DNA from: Mediterranea sp. (in: CFB group bacteria)
GTDB lineage: Bacteria > Bacteroidota > Bacteroidia > Bacteroidales > Bacteroidaceae
DNA: 39,559 nt
Assembly (NCBI GenBank): GCA_031261805.1
Contig: JAISIX010000117.1
Coordinates: 1 to 39,559, forward strand
Direction: 5' to 3'
The notes under the pieces are model-generated. The model searched no databases. It saw only the letters and a program-made list of their open reading frames with translations, and had not been told where the DNA came from. The translations under genes and the position numbers were made by a program. Below are positions 24,756 through 33,243 of the stretch, piece by piece (positions within the stretch are counted from its first letter, which is position 1; every line of letters starts with the position of its first letter).

Positions 24756-26558
24756 ATGAAGAAGCAACTACGCAGCTCAACCAGTACCCAAGGCCGCCGC
24801 ATGGCCGGCGCCAGAGCCTTGTGGACAGCCAACGGCATGAAGCGCGAACAGGTGGGCAAGCCCATCATCGCCATTGTCAACTCGTTCACCCAGTTTGTGC
24901 CGGGACATGTGCACCTGCACGACATCGGGCAGCTGGTAAAGAGCGAGGTGGAGAAGCTGGGATGCTTCGCGGCCGAGTTCAACACCATAGCCATCGACGA
25001 CGGCATTGCCATGGGACACGACGGCATGCTCTACTCCCTCCCCTCGCGCGACATCATCGCCGACAGCGTAGAGTACATGGTCAACGCCCACAAGGCCGAT
25101 GCCATGGTGTGCATCAGCAACTGCGACAAAATCACCCCGGGCATGTTGATGGCCGCCATGCGGCTGAACATACCCACGGTCTTCGTCTCCGGCGGACCCA
25201 TGGAGGCCGGCGAGTGGAACGGCCGCCAGCTGGACCTGATAGACGCCATGATTATGTCGGCCGACGAGAGCTTGGGCGACGACGAGGTGGCACAGGTGGA
25301 GCAGAACGCCTGCCCCAGCTGCGGATGCTGCTCGGGCATGTTCACCGCCAACTCCATGAACTGCCTCAACGAAGCCATCGGACTGGCACTCCCCGGCAAC
25401 GGCACCATCGTGGCTACCCACGAGAACCGTACAAAACTCTTCGAACAAGCAGCCCGCCTCATCGTGCGCAATGCCCTGAAGTACTACGAGGAGGGCGACG
25501 AGAGCGTACTGCCCCGCAGCATCGCCACCCGCCAAGCCTTCCTCAACGCCATGACGCTCGACATCGCCATGGGCGGCTCCACCAACACCGTACTACACCT
25601 GCTGGCCATCGCCCACGAGGCGGAGGTGGACTTCACCATGGACGACATCGACCAACTCTCCCGCCATACACCCTGCCTCTGCAAGGTAGCTCCCAACACC
25701 CAGAAGTACCACGTGCAAGACGTGAACCGCGCCGGTGGCATCCTCGCCATCATGGACGAGCTGGCCAAGGGCGGGCTGGTCGACACCTCCGTAGGCCGAG
25801 TGGACGGACAGACATTGGCGCAAGCCATCGAGCGTTGCTCCATCACTCGCCCCACGGCAACCGACGAAGCCCTACGCCTCTACGCCAGTGCCCCCTGCCG
25901 TAAGTTCAACCTCAAACTTGGCTCGCAGAATGCCTACTACAAAGAGCTGGACAGAGACCGTGCCAACGGCTGCATCCGCGACCTGGCGCACGCCTATAGC
26001 CACGATGGTGGGCTGGCCGTACTCAAGGGTAACATTGCCCTGGATGGCTGCGTGGTGAAAACCGCCGGCGTGGACGAGAGCATCTGGAAGTTCAGCGGCC
26101 CGGCCAAAGTGTTCGACTCACAAGAGGCGGCCTGCGACGGCATCCTCGGCGGACGGGTGGTAAGCGGCGACGTGGTAGTCATCACCCACGAAGGGCCGAA
26201 AGGTGGCCCGGGTATGCAGGAGATGCTCTACCCCACCTCCTACATCAAGTCGCGCCACCTCGGCAAGGAGTGCGCCCTCATCACCGACGGACGCTTCAGC
26301 GGCGGCACCTCCGGCCTGAGCATCGGCCATGTATCGCCCGAGGCAGCGGCAGGTGGCAACATAGGCAAGCTGGTCGACGGCGACATCATCGACATCGACA
26401 TACCGGCACGTACCATCCGCGTACGGCTCACCGACGAAGAGCTGGCAGCCCGTCCCATGGCACCCGTCACCCGCCAGCGCCAAGTGCCCAAGAGCCTGAA
26501 GGCTTATGCTTCGATGGTCAGCTCCGCCGACAAGGGAGCAGTGAGACTGATAGATTGA
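24756..26558 (+). CDS. ilvD: Dihydroxy-acid dehydratase
   Basis: The 600-residue Fe-S dehydratase converts 2,3-dihydroxy-isovalerate and 2,3-dihydroxy-3-methylvalerate to the 2-keto acids that precede valine and isoleucine. Cluster cysteines are in [12 protein letters not shown] (Cys about 123) and in [19 protein letters not shown] (about 186-204). The motifs [10 protein letters not shown] and [23 protein letters not shown] (about 464-486) and the ending signature [23 protein letters not shown] (about 509-531) are all present. Length is slightly below the E. coli enzyme. It is the first structural gene after the attenuator; GAAAGGACAG precedes the ATG. Confidence 0.97.
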   Translation: MKKQLRSSTSTQGRRMAGARALWTANGMKREQVGKPIIAIVNSFTQFVPGHVHLHDIGQLVKSEVEKLGCFAAEFNTIAIDDGIAMGHDGMLYSLPSRDIIADSVEYMVNAHKADAMVCISNCDKITPGMLMAAMRLNIPTVFVSGGPMEAGEWNGRQLDLIDAMIMSADESLGDDEVAQVEQNACPSCGCCSGMFTANSMNCLNEAIGLALPGNGTIVATHENRTKLFEQAARLIVRNALKYYEEGDESVLPRSIATRQAFLNAMTLDIAMGGSTNTVLHLLAIAHEAEVDFTMDDIDQLSRHTPCLCKVAPNTQKYHVQDVNRAGGILAIMDELAKGGLVDTSVGRVDGQTLAQAIERCSITRPTATDEALRLYASAPCRKFNLKLGSQNAYYKELDRDRANGCIRDLAHAYSHDGGLAVLKGNIALDGCVVKTAGVDESIWKFSGPAKVFDSQEAACDGILGGRVVSGDVVVITHEGPKGGPGMQEMLYPTSYIKSRHLGKECALITDGRFSGGTSGLSIGHVSPEAAAGGNIGKLVDGDIIDIDIPARTIRVRLTDEELAARPMAPVTRQRQVPKSLKAYASMVSSADKGAVRLID

Positions 26559-26585
26559 CATTCACGTTCAAAACTTACACATCGT

Positions 26586-28283
26586 ATGGAAAAGGAATAT
26601 ATCACAGGTGCGGAAGCGATGATGCGTTCGCTGGAGAACCAAGGGGTGACCACCATATTCGGATACCCCGGCGGTTCCATCATGCCGACGTTTGATGCCT
26701 TGTACGACCACGGACAGCAGCTGAAGCACATCCTCGTGCGACACGAACAGGGTGCCGCCCATGCGGCGCAAGGATACGCCCGTGTATCGGGACAGGTAGG
26801 TGTCTGCCTGGTGACCAGCGGTCCCGGCGCCACCAACACCATCACCGGCATCGCCGATGCCATGATCGACAGCACCCCCATCGTCGTCATCGCCGGACAG
26901 GTGGCCACCGGCTTCCTCGGTACCGACGCTTTCCAGGAGGTCGACCTCGTGGGCATCACGCAACCCATCACCAAGTGGAGTTACCAGATACGCCGCGCCG
27001 AAGACGTGGCTTGGGCCGTAGCCCGCGCTTTTTATATCGCCCGTAGCGGCCGCCCCGGCCCCGTAGTGCTCGACTTCGCCAAGAACGCGCAGACCGAACG
27101 GGTGAACTACCAGCCCATGACGCTCGACTTCATCCGCAGCTACGTACCCGTGCCCGACACCGACGAGGCTTCCGTAGCACAAGCGGCCGAATTGATCAAC
27201 AACGCCCAACGCCCCTTCGTCCTCGTAGGGCAAGGCGTGGAGCTGGCAGGCGCACAAGCCGAGCTGCGTGCCTTCATCGAAAAGGCTGATATACCCGCTG
27301 GCTGCACCCTGCTGGGACTGTCGGCCCTGCCCACCGCCCACCCGCTCAACAAGGGTATGCTGGGCATGCACGGCAACTTGGGGCCTAACGTCAACACCAA
27401 CAAGTGCGACGTGCTGATTGCCGTAGGCATGAGGTTCGACGACCGGGTGACCGGCAACCTCGACACCTACGCCAAGCAGGCCAAGATTATCCACTTCGAC
27501 ATCGACCCCGCCGAGGTGAACAAGAACGTACATGCCGACATCGCCGTGCTGGGCGACTGCAAGCAGACGCTGGCCGCGGTGACCCACCTGCTGAAGCCTG
27601 CCAAACACACCCCGTGGGTGGAGAGCTTCAAGGAGTACGAGAAACTGGAAGAAGAACGGGTCATCCGCGCCGAGCTACACCCCGCCTCCAAAGAGCTGAG
27701 CATGGGCGAGGTGGTACGTGCCGTGAGCGATGCCACCCAAGGCGACGCCATCCTGGTAACCGACGTGGGACAGAACCAGATGATGGCCGCCCGTTACTTC
27801 CGCTACGCCAAGGAGCGGAGCATCGTCACCTCCGGCGGACTGGGCACCATGGGCTTCTGCCTCCCCGCAGCCATAGGCGCCACCTTCGGTAACCCCAGCC
27901 GCACCGTCTGTGCCTTCATGGGCGACGGCGGCCTACAGATGTGTATCCAGGAGCTGGGCACCATCATGGAGCAGAAAGCCCCGGTGAAAATCATCTGCCT
28001 CAACAACAACTACCTGGGCAACGTGCGGCAGTGGCAAGCCATGTTCTTCAACGGACGCTACTCCTTCACCCCCATGGCCAACCCCGACTACGGAAAGATA
28101 GCCTCGGCCTACGACATCCCCTCCCGACGGGTCTTCACCCGCGAGGAGCTGGCAGCTGCCATCAGTGACATGCTCGCTACCGACGGCCCTTTCCTGCTTG
28201 AGGCATGCGTAGAAGAGGAAGGCAACGTGCTGCCTATGGTACCCCCCGGCGGTTCTGTCAACCAGATGTTGCTGGAATGTTAA
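26586..28283 (+). CDS. ilvB: Acetolactate synthase, large catalytic subunit
   Basis: The 565-residue ThDP-, FAD- and Mg-dependent enzyme condenses pyruvate with pyruvate or 2-ketobutyrate, the first common step of valine/leucine and isoleucine synthesis. The ThDP-activating Glu54 lies in VRHEQGAAHAAQGYAR. SGPGATNTITGIADAMIDS (about 79-97) and QEVDLVGITQPITKW follow. The ThDP/Mg motif runs from GDGGLQM (about 445) to CLNNNYLGNVRQWQ (about 473-486). Length is typical of anabolic AHAS. It lies 27 bp after ilvD and 18 bp before the regulatory-subunit gene, so a single operon. Confidence 0.96.
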   Translation: MEKEYITGAEAMMRSLENQGVTTIFGYPGGSIMPTFDALYDHGQQLKHILVRHEQGAAHAAQGYARVSGQVGVCLVTSGPGATNTITGIADAMIDSTPIVVIAGQVATGFLGTDAFQEVDLVGITQPITKWSYQIRRAEDVAWAVARAFYIARSGRPGPVVLDFAKNAQTERVNYQPMTLDFIRSYVPVPDTDEASVAQAAELINNAQRPFVLVGQGVELAGAQAELRAFIEKADIPAGCTLLGLSALPTAHPLNKGMLGMHGNLGPNVNTNKCDVLIAVGMRFDDRVTGNLDTYAKQAKIIHFDIDPAEVNKNVHADIAVLGDCKQTLAAVTHLLKPAKHTPWVESFKEYEKLEEERVIRAELHPASKELSMGEVVRAVSDATQGDAILVTDVGQNQMMAARYFRYAKERSIVTSGGLGTMGFCLPAAIGATFGNPSRTVCAFMGDGGLQMCIQELGTIMEQKAPVKIICLNNNYLGNVRQWQAMFFNGRYSFTPMANPDYGKIASAYDIPSRRVFTREELAAAISDMLATDGPFLLEACVEEEGNVLPMVPPGGSVNQMLLEC

Positions 28284-28301
28284 CGACTAAAACGCTACCG
28301 T

Positions 28302-28859
28302 ATGGAAGATAAGACATTATATACCATTATCGTGCACTCCGAGAACTTCGCGGGGTTGCTCAACCAGGTGACGGCTGTTTTCACCCGCCGCCAAATCAAC
28401 ATCGAGAGCCTCAACGTCTCGGCCTCGTCCATCAAGGGGGTACACAAGTACACCATCACGGCATGGACCGACGCCGACTCCATAGAGAAGGTGGTACGGC
28501 AGATAGAGAAGAAGATAGACGTCATCCAGGCGCACTACTTCACCGACGACGAGATCTACTCGCACGAGATAGCCCTCTTCAAGGTCTCCACCCCCACGTT
28601 CCAGAACACCCCCGAGCCTTCCAAGGTCATCCGAAAGTACAGCGCCCGCATCGTAGAGATGAACCCCGTCTTCTCCGTCGTCGAGAAGAACGGGCCGAGC
28701 GAAGAAATCACCGCCCTCTTCAGCGAGCTGCAAGCGCTTGGCTGTGTATTGCAATCCGTCCGCTCCGGCCGGGTAGCCATCACCACCAGCTGCTTCGAAC
28801 GCGTCAACGAGTTCCTCAACGACCGGGAGGAGAGGCATAATAGTAGTCAAAGTAGTTAA
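28302..28859 (+). CDS. ilvN: Acetolactate synthase, small regulatory subunit
   Basis: The 185-residue subunit has an N-terminal ACT domain (about 1-75, TLYTIIVHSENFAGLLNQVT and INIESLNVSAS) that binds valine for feedback inhibition, and a C-terminal ALS_ss domain (about 85-165) with KYSARIVEM. It activates IlvB and makes it sensitive to end product. Length lies between E. coli IlvN (short) and IlvH-type subunits. The last codons (NSSQSS) are encoded by the start of a repeat that fills the following intergenic gap, so the C-terminal tail appears to have been changed by repeat insertion or expansion. Confidence 0.95.
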   Translation: MEDKTLYTIIVHSENFAGLLNQVTAVFTRRQINIESLNVSASSIKGVHKYTITAWTDADSIEKVVRQIEKKIDVIQAHYFTDDEIYSHEIALFKVSTPTFQNTPEPSKVIRKYSARIVEMNPVFSVVEKNGPSEEITALFSELQALGCVLQSVRSGRVAITTSCFERVNEFLNDREERHNSSQSS

Positions 28860-28995
28860 GTAGTTAGAAGTAGATAAGGAGTTAGAAGTAGTTAAGTAGA
28901 AATGTAGTTAAGTAGAAATGTACTACACACAATGGTTATTGATACCAAGAGTATCCTACTTAACTACTTCTAACTACTTGACTACTTAACTACTA
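28841..28995. repeat. TAGTTAAGTAG-type repeat cluster with inverted arms between ilvN and the thioesterase
   Basis: The left side (28841-28917) is a run of variants of AGTAGTTAAGTAG and AGTTAGAAGTAG. The right side (28955-28995) is the same in reverse orientation. The stretch 28881-28899 is a perfect 19-nt reverse complement of 28956-28974. The transcript could fold into a long stem inside the ilv mRNA. The left side runs through the ilvN stop codon. Confidence 0.93.
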
Positions 28996-29007
28996 AAAAA
29001 CAGATAT

Positions 29008-29751
29008 ATGGAAAATAAAATAGGCAGTTACGAGTTCGTAGTCGAACCGTTTCATACAGACTTCAGCGGGCACTTGATGCTGAGCGTGCTGGGCAACCAC
29101 TTCCTCAACTGTGCCGGCTTTCATGCCTCGGAGCGAGGCTTCGGCATGGGCACCATCAACGAGGCCAACTACACGTGGGTGCTCTCACGCCTGGCCGTGG
29201 AGCTGACGGAGCTGCCCGCGCAGTACGAGAAGTTCACCGTGCAGACCTGGGTGGAGAACGTCTACCGCCTCTTCACCGACCGCAACTTCGCCGTCACCGC
29301 CCAAGATGGGCGGCAGATAGGATACGCCCGCTCCATCTGGGCCATGATAGACATGGACACCCGCAAGCCTGCCGACCTGCTGACGCTGCACGACGGCAAC
29401 ATCGTGGACTACATCTGCGACGAGCCGTGCCCCATCGACAAGCCTTCGCGCATCAAGCTGGGCGAAGGCCAATTGGTGGACACCCTCACCATGCGCTACT
29501 GCGACATCGACATCAACGGGCATGTCAACAGCATACGCTACATCGAACACATCCTCGACCTCTTCCCCATCCATATATACAAGGAGAAGCGCATCCGGAG
29601 GTTCGAGATAGCCTACGTGACCGAAAGCTATTTCGGCGACCAACTTACCTTCTACCGTGAGCAGTCCTGCGACGACGAGTACCACATCGAGATAAGGAAG
29701 CAAAACAACGAGGTAGTATGCCGCTCGAAGGTGATTTTTGAGAGAATATGA
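29008..29751 (+). CDS. Acyl-ACP thioesterase (FatA/FatB-like)
   Basis: The 247-residue double-hotdog enzyme hydrolyses acyl-acyl carrier protein to free fatty acid. The N-terminal hotdog begins YEFVVEPFHTDFSGHLMLSVLGNHFLNCA (about 8-36). The second hotdog carries RYCDIDINGHVNSIRYIEHILDLFP (about 165-189), holding the Asn/His-type active-site motif of the plant FatA/FatB family. It closely recalls the structurally solved Bacteroides thetaiotaomicron thioesterase that also sits in an ilv operon (from memory). Placed between ilvN and ilvC in the same direction, 28 bp before ilvC. A metabolic link to branched-chain precursors is possible but not shown. Confidence 0.92.
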   Translation: MENKIGSYEFVVEPFHTDFSGHLMLSVLGNHFLNCAGFHASERGFGMGTINEANYTWVLSRLAVELTELPAQYEKFTVQTWVENVYRLFTDRNFAVTAQDGRQIGYARSIWAMIDMDTRKPADLLTLHDGNIVDYICDEPCPIDKPSRIKLGEGQLVDTLTMRYCDIDINGHVNSIRYIEHILDLFPIHIYKEKRIRRFEIAYVTESYFGDQLTFYREQSCDDEYHIEIRKQNNEVVCRSKVIFERI

Positions 29752-29779
29752 TACATTCATTTAAAACAATAGAAAAGAA

Positions 29780-30823
29780 ATGGCACATTTGAATTTTGGG
29801 GGCACCATCGAGAATGTAGTGACCCGTGAAGAGTTTCCTCTGGAGAAAGCTCGCAAAGTATTGAAGAATGAGACCATCGCCGTGATTGGCTATGGCGTGC
29901 AAGGCCCCGGACAGTCGCTCAACCTGCGCGACAACGGTTTCAACGTCATCGTGGGCCAGCGCCCCGGCAAGACGTACGACAAGGCAGTGGCCGACGGCTG
30001 GGTGCCGGGTGAGACCCTGTTTGGCATCGAAGAGGCTTGTGCCCGTGGCACCATCGTGATGTGCCTGCTGTCCGACGCCGCCGTGATGTCTGTATGGCCC
30101 ACCATCAAGCCCCACCTCACCGAGGGTAAGGCACTCTACTTCTCGCATGGCTTCGCCATCACGTGGAACGACCGCACCGGCGTAGTTCCCCCCAAGGATA
30201 TCGACGTCATCATGGTAGCCCCCAAGGGGTCGGGCACATCGCTCCGCACCATGTTCCTCGAAGGCCGCGGGCTGAACTCCTCGTACGCCGTCTACCAAGA
30301 CCATACCGGCCGTGCCATGGAGCGCACCATCGCACTGGGCATCGGCGTTGGCTCGGGCTACCTTTTCGAGACCACCTTCCAGCGCGAGGCCACATCTGAC
30401 CTCACCGGCGAACGCGGCTCGCTGATGGGTGCCATCCAAGGTCTGCTGCTGGCCCAGTACGAAGTGCTGCGCGAGAACGGCCACACCCCCTCCGAAGCCT
30501 TCAATGAGACGGTAGAGGAACTTACCCAGTCGCTCATGCCCCTCTTTGCCAAGAACGGTATGGACTGGATGTACGCCAACTGCTCCACCACCGCCCAGCG
30601 TGGTGCACTGGACTGGATGGGTCCGTTCCACGACGCCATCAAGCCCGTGGTGCAGAAGCTTTACAAGAGCGTGAAGGAAGGCCACGAGGCACAAGTCTCC
30701 ATCGACAGCAACTCGAAGCCCGACTACCGCGAGAAGCTCAACGAAGAGCTGCGCCAACTGCGCGAGAGTGAGATGTGGCAGACTGCCGTCACCGTACGCA
30801 AGCTCCGCCCCGAGAACAACTAA
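29780..30823 (+). CDS. ilvC: Ketol-acid reductoisomerase, fungal-like class I
   Basis: The 347-residue enzyme rearranges and reduces acetolactate and acetohydroxybutyrate with NAD(P)H and Mg. The Rossmann motif reads IAVIGYGVQGPGQSLNLRD (about 34-52), the cofactor-specificity loop VGQRPGKTYDKAVADGW (about 58-74), then CLLSDAAVMSVWPTIKP and APKGSGTSLR. The metal-binding knot domain includes ETTFQREATSDLTGERG (about 196-212) and HTPSEAFNETVEELTQSL. GPGQ replaces the GHAH-type segment of enterobacterial enzymes, and long stretches read like mitochondrial yeast Ilv5 rather than E. coli IlvC (resemblance from memory). It is the last gene of the operon. Confidence 0.96.
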   Translation: MAHLNFGGTIENVVTREEFPLEKARKVLKNETIAVIGYGVQGPGQSLNLRDNGFNVIVGQRPGKTYDKAVADGWVPGETLFGIEEACARGTIVMCLLSDAAVMSVWPTIKPHLTEGKALYFSHGFAITWNDRTGVVPPKDIDVIMVAPKGSGTSLRTMFLEGRGLNSSYAVYQDHTGRAMERTIALGIGVGSGYLFETTFQREATSDLTGERGSLMGAIQGLLLAQYEVLRENGHTPSEAFNETVEELTQSLMPLFAKNGMDWMYANCSTTAQRGALDWMGPFHDAIKPVVQKLYKSVKEGHEAQVSIDSNSKPDYREKLNEELRQLRESEMWQTAVTVRKLRPENN

Positions 30824-30860
30824 GCGAATCCCGGATAGCCGCCGCTCCAAAGCGACGACA

Positions 30861-30948
30861 CGCCGATGGGCATGCTCTCATGAGCGGATGCCCATCGGCG
30901 TTTGGGCACATGCCCATCCGCCCACGAGCCGATGGGCATGCGCCCAAA
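30861..30948. repeat. Two adjacent hairpins built from four alternating GATGGGCATG copies
   Basis: CGCCGATGGGCAT (30861-30873) pairs perfectly with ATGCCCATCGGCG (30888-30900). Directly next, 30901-30918 pairs with 30931-30948 (outer TTTGGGC/GCCCAAA, inner ATGCCCATC/GATGGGCAT) with one mismatch. The core GATGGGCAT therefore occurs four times in alternating orientation within 80 bp. It starts 38 bp after the ilvC stop; no U-tract follows either hairpin. It may protect the 3' end of the ilv mRNA or be a mobile palindromic repeat. Confidence 0.9.
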
Positions 30949-31024
30949 CCTTCCCCAAAGGATGTTTGCAAGACACAGGGCAAGCCGCTTGGCAGATCAA
31001 TTCATGCAGCATGAAGGGAAAAAA

Positions 31025-31056
31025 CATGGCCGTGAACCGATACAAACACGGCCATG
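31025..31056. repeat. Inverted repeat CATGGCCGTG / CACGGCCATG sharing units with the following terminator
   Basis: Ten bases at 31025-31034 pair perfectly with 31047-31056. The spacer GAACCGATACAAA-like sequence recurs before the next terminator stem, giving units of about 22 bp (GGCCGTGAACCGATACAAA, GGCCATGAACTGATACAAA, GGCCGTGAACCAACTCATT). It appears to be a duplicated terminator stem. Confidence 0.85.
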
Positions 31057-31066
31057 AACTGATACA

Positions 31067-31107
31067 AACACGGCCGTGAACCAACTCATTCACGGCCGTG
31101 TTTTTTT
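31067..31107 (+). terminator. Intrinsic terminator of the ilv operon
   Basis: AACACGGCCGTGAA pairs perfectly with TTCACGGCCGTGTT (14 bp) around an 8-nt loop and is followed by a run of T. It lies about 240 bp after the ilvC stop, after the hairpin clusters. Confidence 0.93.
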
Positions 31108-31188
31108 AGTTCATGCTACGCGAATGTAGAGCACATAGTATAGAATATGGATAGACAGCCAAGGTCCTCCTCTCGCCCTAACCTCTTC

Positions 31189-31487
31189 TACCGGGAGTTT
31201 GTGCAACACCCCCCTACGCACTCCTACATCCACGTCCCCATCGGACTTTGCGTGCGCAAGGGGTAAAAGTACCATCTCCCCGAAACAAGCAAACGAGCCT
31301 CCTCTCACATACATATAAAACTAAACAAAAAAGATTGTTGCAAAACCGGTATTACACGATTTGCAACACGACCGGACGCCCTCACAGGCTTATATTTCCC
31401 ATACCAATTCCCCCCTTACGCACGCAAAGCCCGATGAATACAAGGTTGTAGAGGTGCGTAAGGGGGTCTTGCACAAACTCCCAGGTA
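31189..31487. repeat. Diverged inverted pair of a ~76-bp element
   Basis: The sequence at 31189-31263 matches the reverse complement of 31412-31487 at roughly 80% by eye, with one small gap. Best-kept parts are GGGAGTTTGTGCAA and CTTTGCGTGCG. Read in opposite directions both copies would encode similar peptides (PLAHAKSD...GVLHKLP and PLTHAKPD...GVLHKLP). However, most differences change the amino acid, so a non-coding repeat is the better reading. The 764-bp stretch between ilvC and the second susD has no gene I can support. Confidence 0.8.
31337..31367. repeat. Inverted repeat GTTGCAAA-N15-TTTGCAAC
   Basis: Perfect 8-bp arms lie near the centre of the larger inverted pair. It could be an operator-like site or simply the end of the element; no promoter consensus is adjacent. 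Confidence 0.55.
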
Positions 31488-31510
31488 AGCCATGCTCGGC
31501 ATACAAAGCA

Positions 31511-31545
31511 GCGGGGCGACACTTTCGTATCGCCCCGCCTTTTTT
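31511..31545 (+). terminator. Intrinsic terminator, GC-rich stem plus T-run
   Basis: GCGGGGCGA pairs with TCGCCCCGC around a 10-nt loop, followed by CCTTTTTT on the + strand. It lies 43 bp beyond the stop of the minus-strand susD and may also act for that gene. The T-run on the + side implies a + strand transcript reaching this point, either readthrough or an unannotated RNA. Confidence 0.8.
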
Positions 31546-31587
31546 GTGTGAGAAGCCCTATTTGTTACTATATTCCAAACGATGGTA

Positions 31588-33207
31588 TCAATATCCCAAG
31601 TTCTGGGTCAACTTAGGATTCTTATCCATATTATCTTGGGGGATGGGCAGGTAACGGTTGTAGGGTTTGAACTGACGCTCCTCGACCACAGCCTCCTCGC
31701 CCGGTTTCACGGTGGCGCGCAACTCGGGGTCGGGCTGGCTATAGTCCACACTCCCCACATAGCGCAACAGCGGCTGGTTCATCACCGTTTCGGCCATCAT
31801 CTTACCCGCGTCGTCCTTCCAACGCAGCAAGTCGGCACGGCGCAGCCCTTCGCCAGCCAGCTCCACTGAACGTTCACGGCGGATAAAGGTGCGGAGCGTC
31901 TCCTTGGTGTCGTACTTATTGCGATCAACCGCCGGCATGCCTGCACGCAGACGTATCTTATCCAGCATGTCGTACACCTCCGTAGAAGGACCATCCAGCT
32001 CGTTGGATGCCTCGGCATAAGTCAGCAACACATCGGCATAACGGAAGACGATGGGGCTGCACCCGGTATCCCAGATGTCAGAGTACTGCGACATGGGATA
32101 GAGGTACTTCACCCAAGTGAGCGCCGTCTTCGAAGAGTTGTCGGCGGCGGTGGGATAGTTGGGATTTGCGTTGCTAGAGGGCAGGTTTTTATCCAAGGTA
32201 TTGAATATTCCACCATCCTCAAGGGATGCGCCCGGATATAGCACGGTCATGGCCAAGCGAGGGTCACGCCCCTTGAACGGGTGCGTCGGGTCGTAGTTGA
32301 CCGACTCTTCCTTGGTCTGCCCGTCGGCCATTTCGTAGAGGTCGACAAGGTTCTTGGTAGGCACTACAGACGACCATCCTCCGTCGCCGTTGTTGTAGAA
32401 CTGTCCCACCGTGCCATTCGTATGTGTGCTGGGAATGCACTGCGTAGCGAGGATAATCTCCTTGGAGTCGCGTCCTGCCAAGGTGAAGAGGTCGGAGTAG
32501 ACAGGCTCAAGGTCGTATTGCTTGAGTTCGATGATTTCCTTGGCCGCCTCCTTAGCCCGTTGGTAGTCGCCCCAATAGAGCGCGGAGCGCATCTTTATGG
32601 CCAATGCCGCCCCTTTGGCCACTCGTCCCCGGGCGGCGGGCACGTCTTTCAGGTCGGGGATGGCAGCATCAATCTCGTCGTAGACGTATTGTTTCACTTT
32701 CTCTTCCGTCTCCCGGGGCACTTGTGCCTCCTCGGCAGAGGTGAAGTACTTGACGATGGGCACTCCTCCATACAGGAAGTTCATGAAAAAATAGTCGTAC
32801 GCACGTAGGGTGCGCACTTGGGCAATCAGGTCTTTCTTACGGCTGTCGTCGCTGAAAGCCACCTTGTCGATATTGTCGAGCACCACGTCGCACCTTTGCA
32901 CGTTGCTGAAGTCGTAGAACGAAGAGCCTGGATTTCCAGCGGTCATCGACCCGTTGCCCAGCACGGTGAACCCTTCCCAAGGGAAGTTGTTGTAAGCCAA
33001 GTCGGAGGCGGCATCCCAATACATGATGGTCCACGCCTCAATCCAACCGTCGTAACATCCAACGACAAACTTATCCACGTCATCGGGTGTCTTCCAAGTG
33101 GTGGGTGGCGTGAGGGCATCTTTAGGTACCGTATTAAGAAAATCCTCACAGGAGCAAAGCGTCAGCGATAGGAGCAATGCCGCAGTGGTAAATTTATGAT
33201 GTTTCAT
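31588..33207 (-). CDS. SusD/RagB-type nutrient-binding lipoprotein (second pair)
   Basis: The 539-residue lipoprotein has a signal ending in the lipobox LTLCSC (Cys20), followed by EDFLNTVPKDALTPPTTW, a typical mature SusD start. TPR-like helices include LIAQVRTLRAYDYFFMNFLYGGVPIV (about 128-153). The C-terminal SusD region holds SPIVFRYADVLLTYAEASNELDGPS (about 385-409), the RRERSVELAGEGLRRADLLRW segment (about 445-465) and the ending YLPIPQDNMDKNPKLTQNLGY. It follows its susC by 36 bp. No binding-protein or enzyme gene follows; a terminator hairpin comes next, so this looks like an orphan pair. Substrate unknown. Confidence 0.95.
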   Translation of the reverse strand: MKHHKFTTAALLLSLTLCSCEDFLNTVPKDALTPPTTWKTPDDVDKFVVGCYDGWIEAWTIMYWDAASDLAYNNFPWEGFTVLGNGSMTAGNPGSSFYDFSNVQRCDVVLDNIDKVAFSDDSRKKDLIAQVRTLRAYDYFFMNFLYGGVPIVKYFTSAEEAQVPRETEEKVKQYVYDEIDAAIPDLKDVPAARGRVAKGAALAIKMRSALYWGDYQRAKEAAKEIIELKQYDLEPVYSDLFTLAGRDSKEIILATQCIPSTHTNGTVGQFYNNGDGGWSSVVPTKNLVDLYEMADGQTKEESVNYDPTHPFKGRDPRLAMTVLYPGASLEDGGIFNTLDKNLPSSNANPNYPTAADNSSKTALTWVKYLYPMSQYSDIWDTGCSPIVFRYADVLLTYAEASNELDGPSTEVYDMLDKIRLRAGMPAVDRNKYDTKETLRTFIRRERSVELAGEGLRRADLLRWKDDAGKMMAETVMNQPLLRYVGSVDYSQPDPELRATVKPGEEAVVEERQFKPYNRYLPIPQDNMDKNPKLTQNLGY

Positions 33208-33243
33208 TGTTTACTGTTCATTTTATAGGATTATGCAATCTGT

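Noticed and set aside
26568..27608. Long minus-strand open frame (about 346 codons) opposite ilvB
   Set aside because: Shadow of a GC-rich gene; composition rich in His, Gly, Val and Ala without domain motifs, while the + strand has complete IlvB motifs.
29645..30850. Minus-strand open frame of about 401 codons opposite ilvC
   Set aside because: Same kind of antisense shadow; ilvC on the + strand is full length with all motifs.
31361..31654. Small + strand frame containing GVLHKLP, similar to a minus-strand frame at 31111-31314
   Set aside because: Similarity follows from the inverted DNA repeat; differences are mainly non-synonymous and the frame runs into susD, so coding is unlikely.
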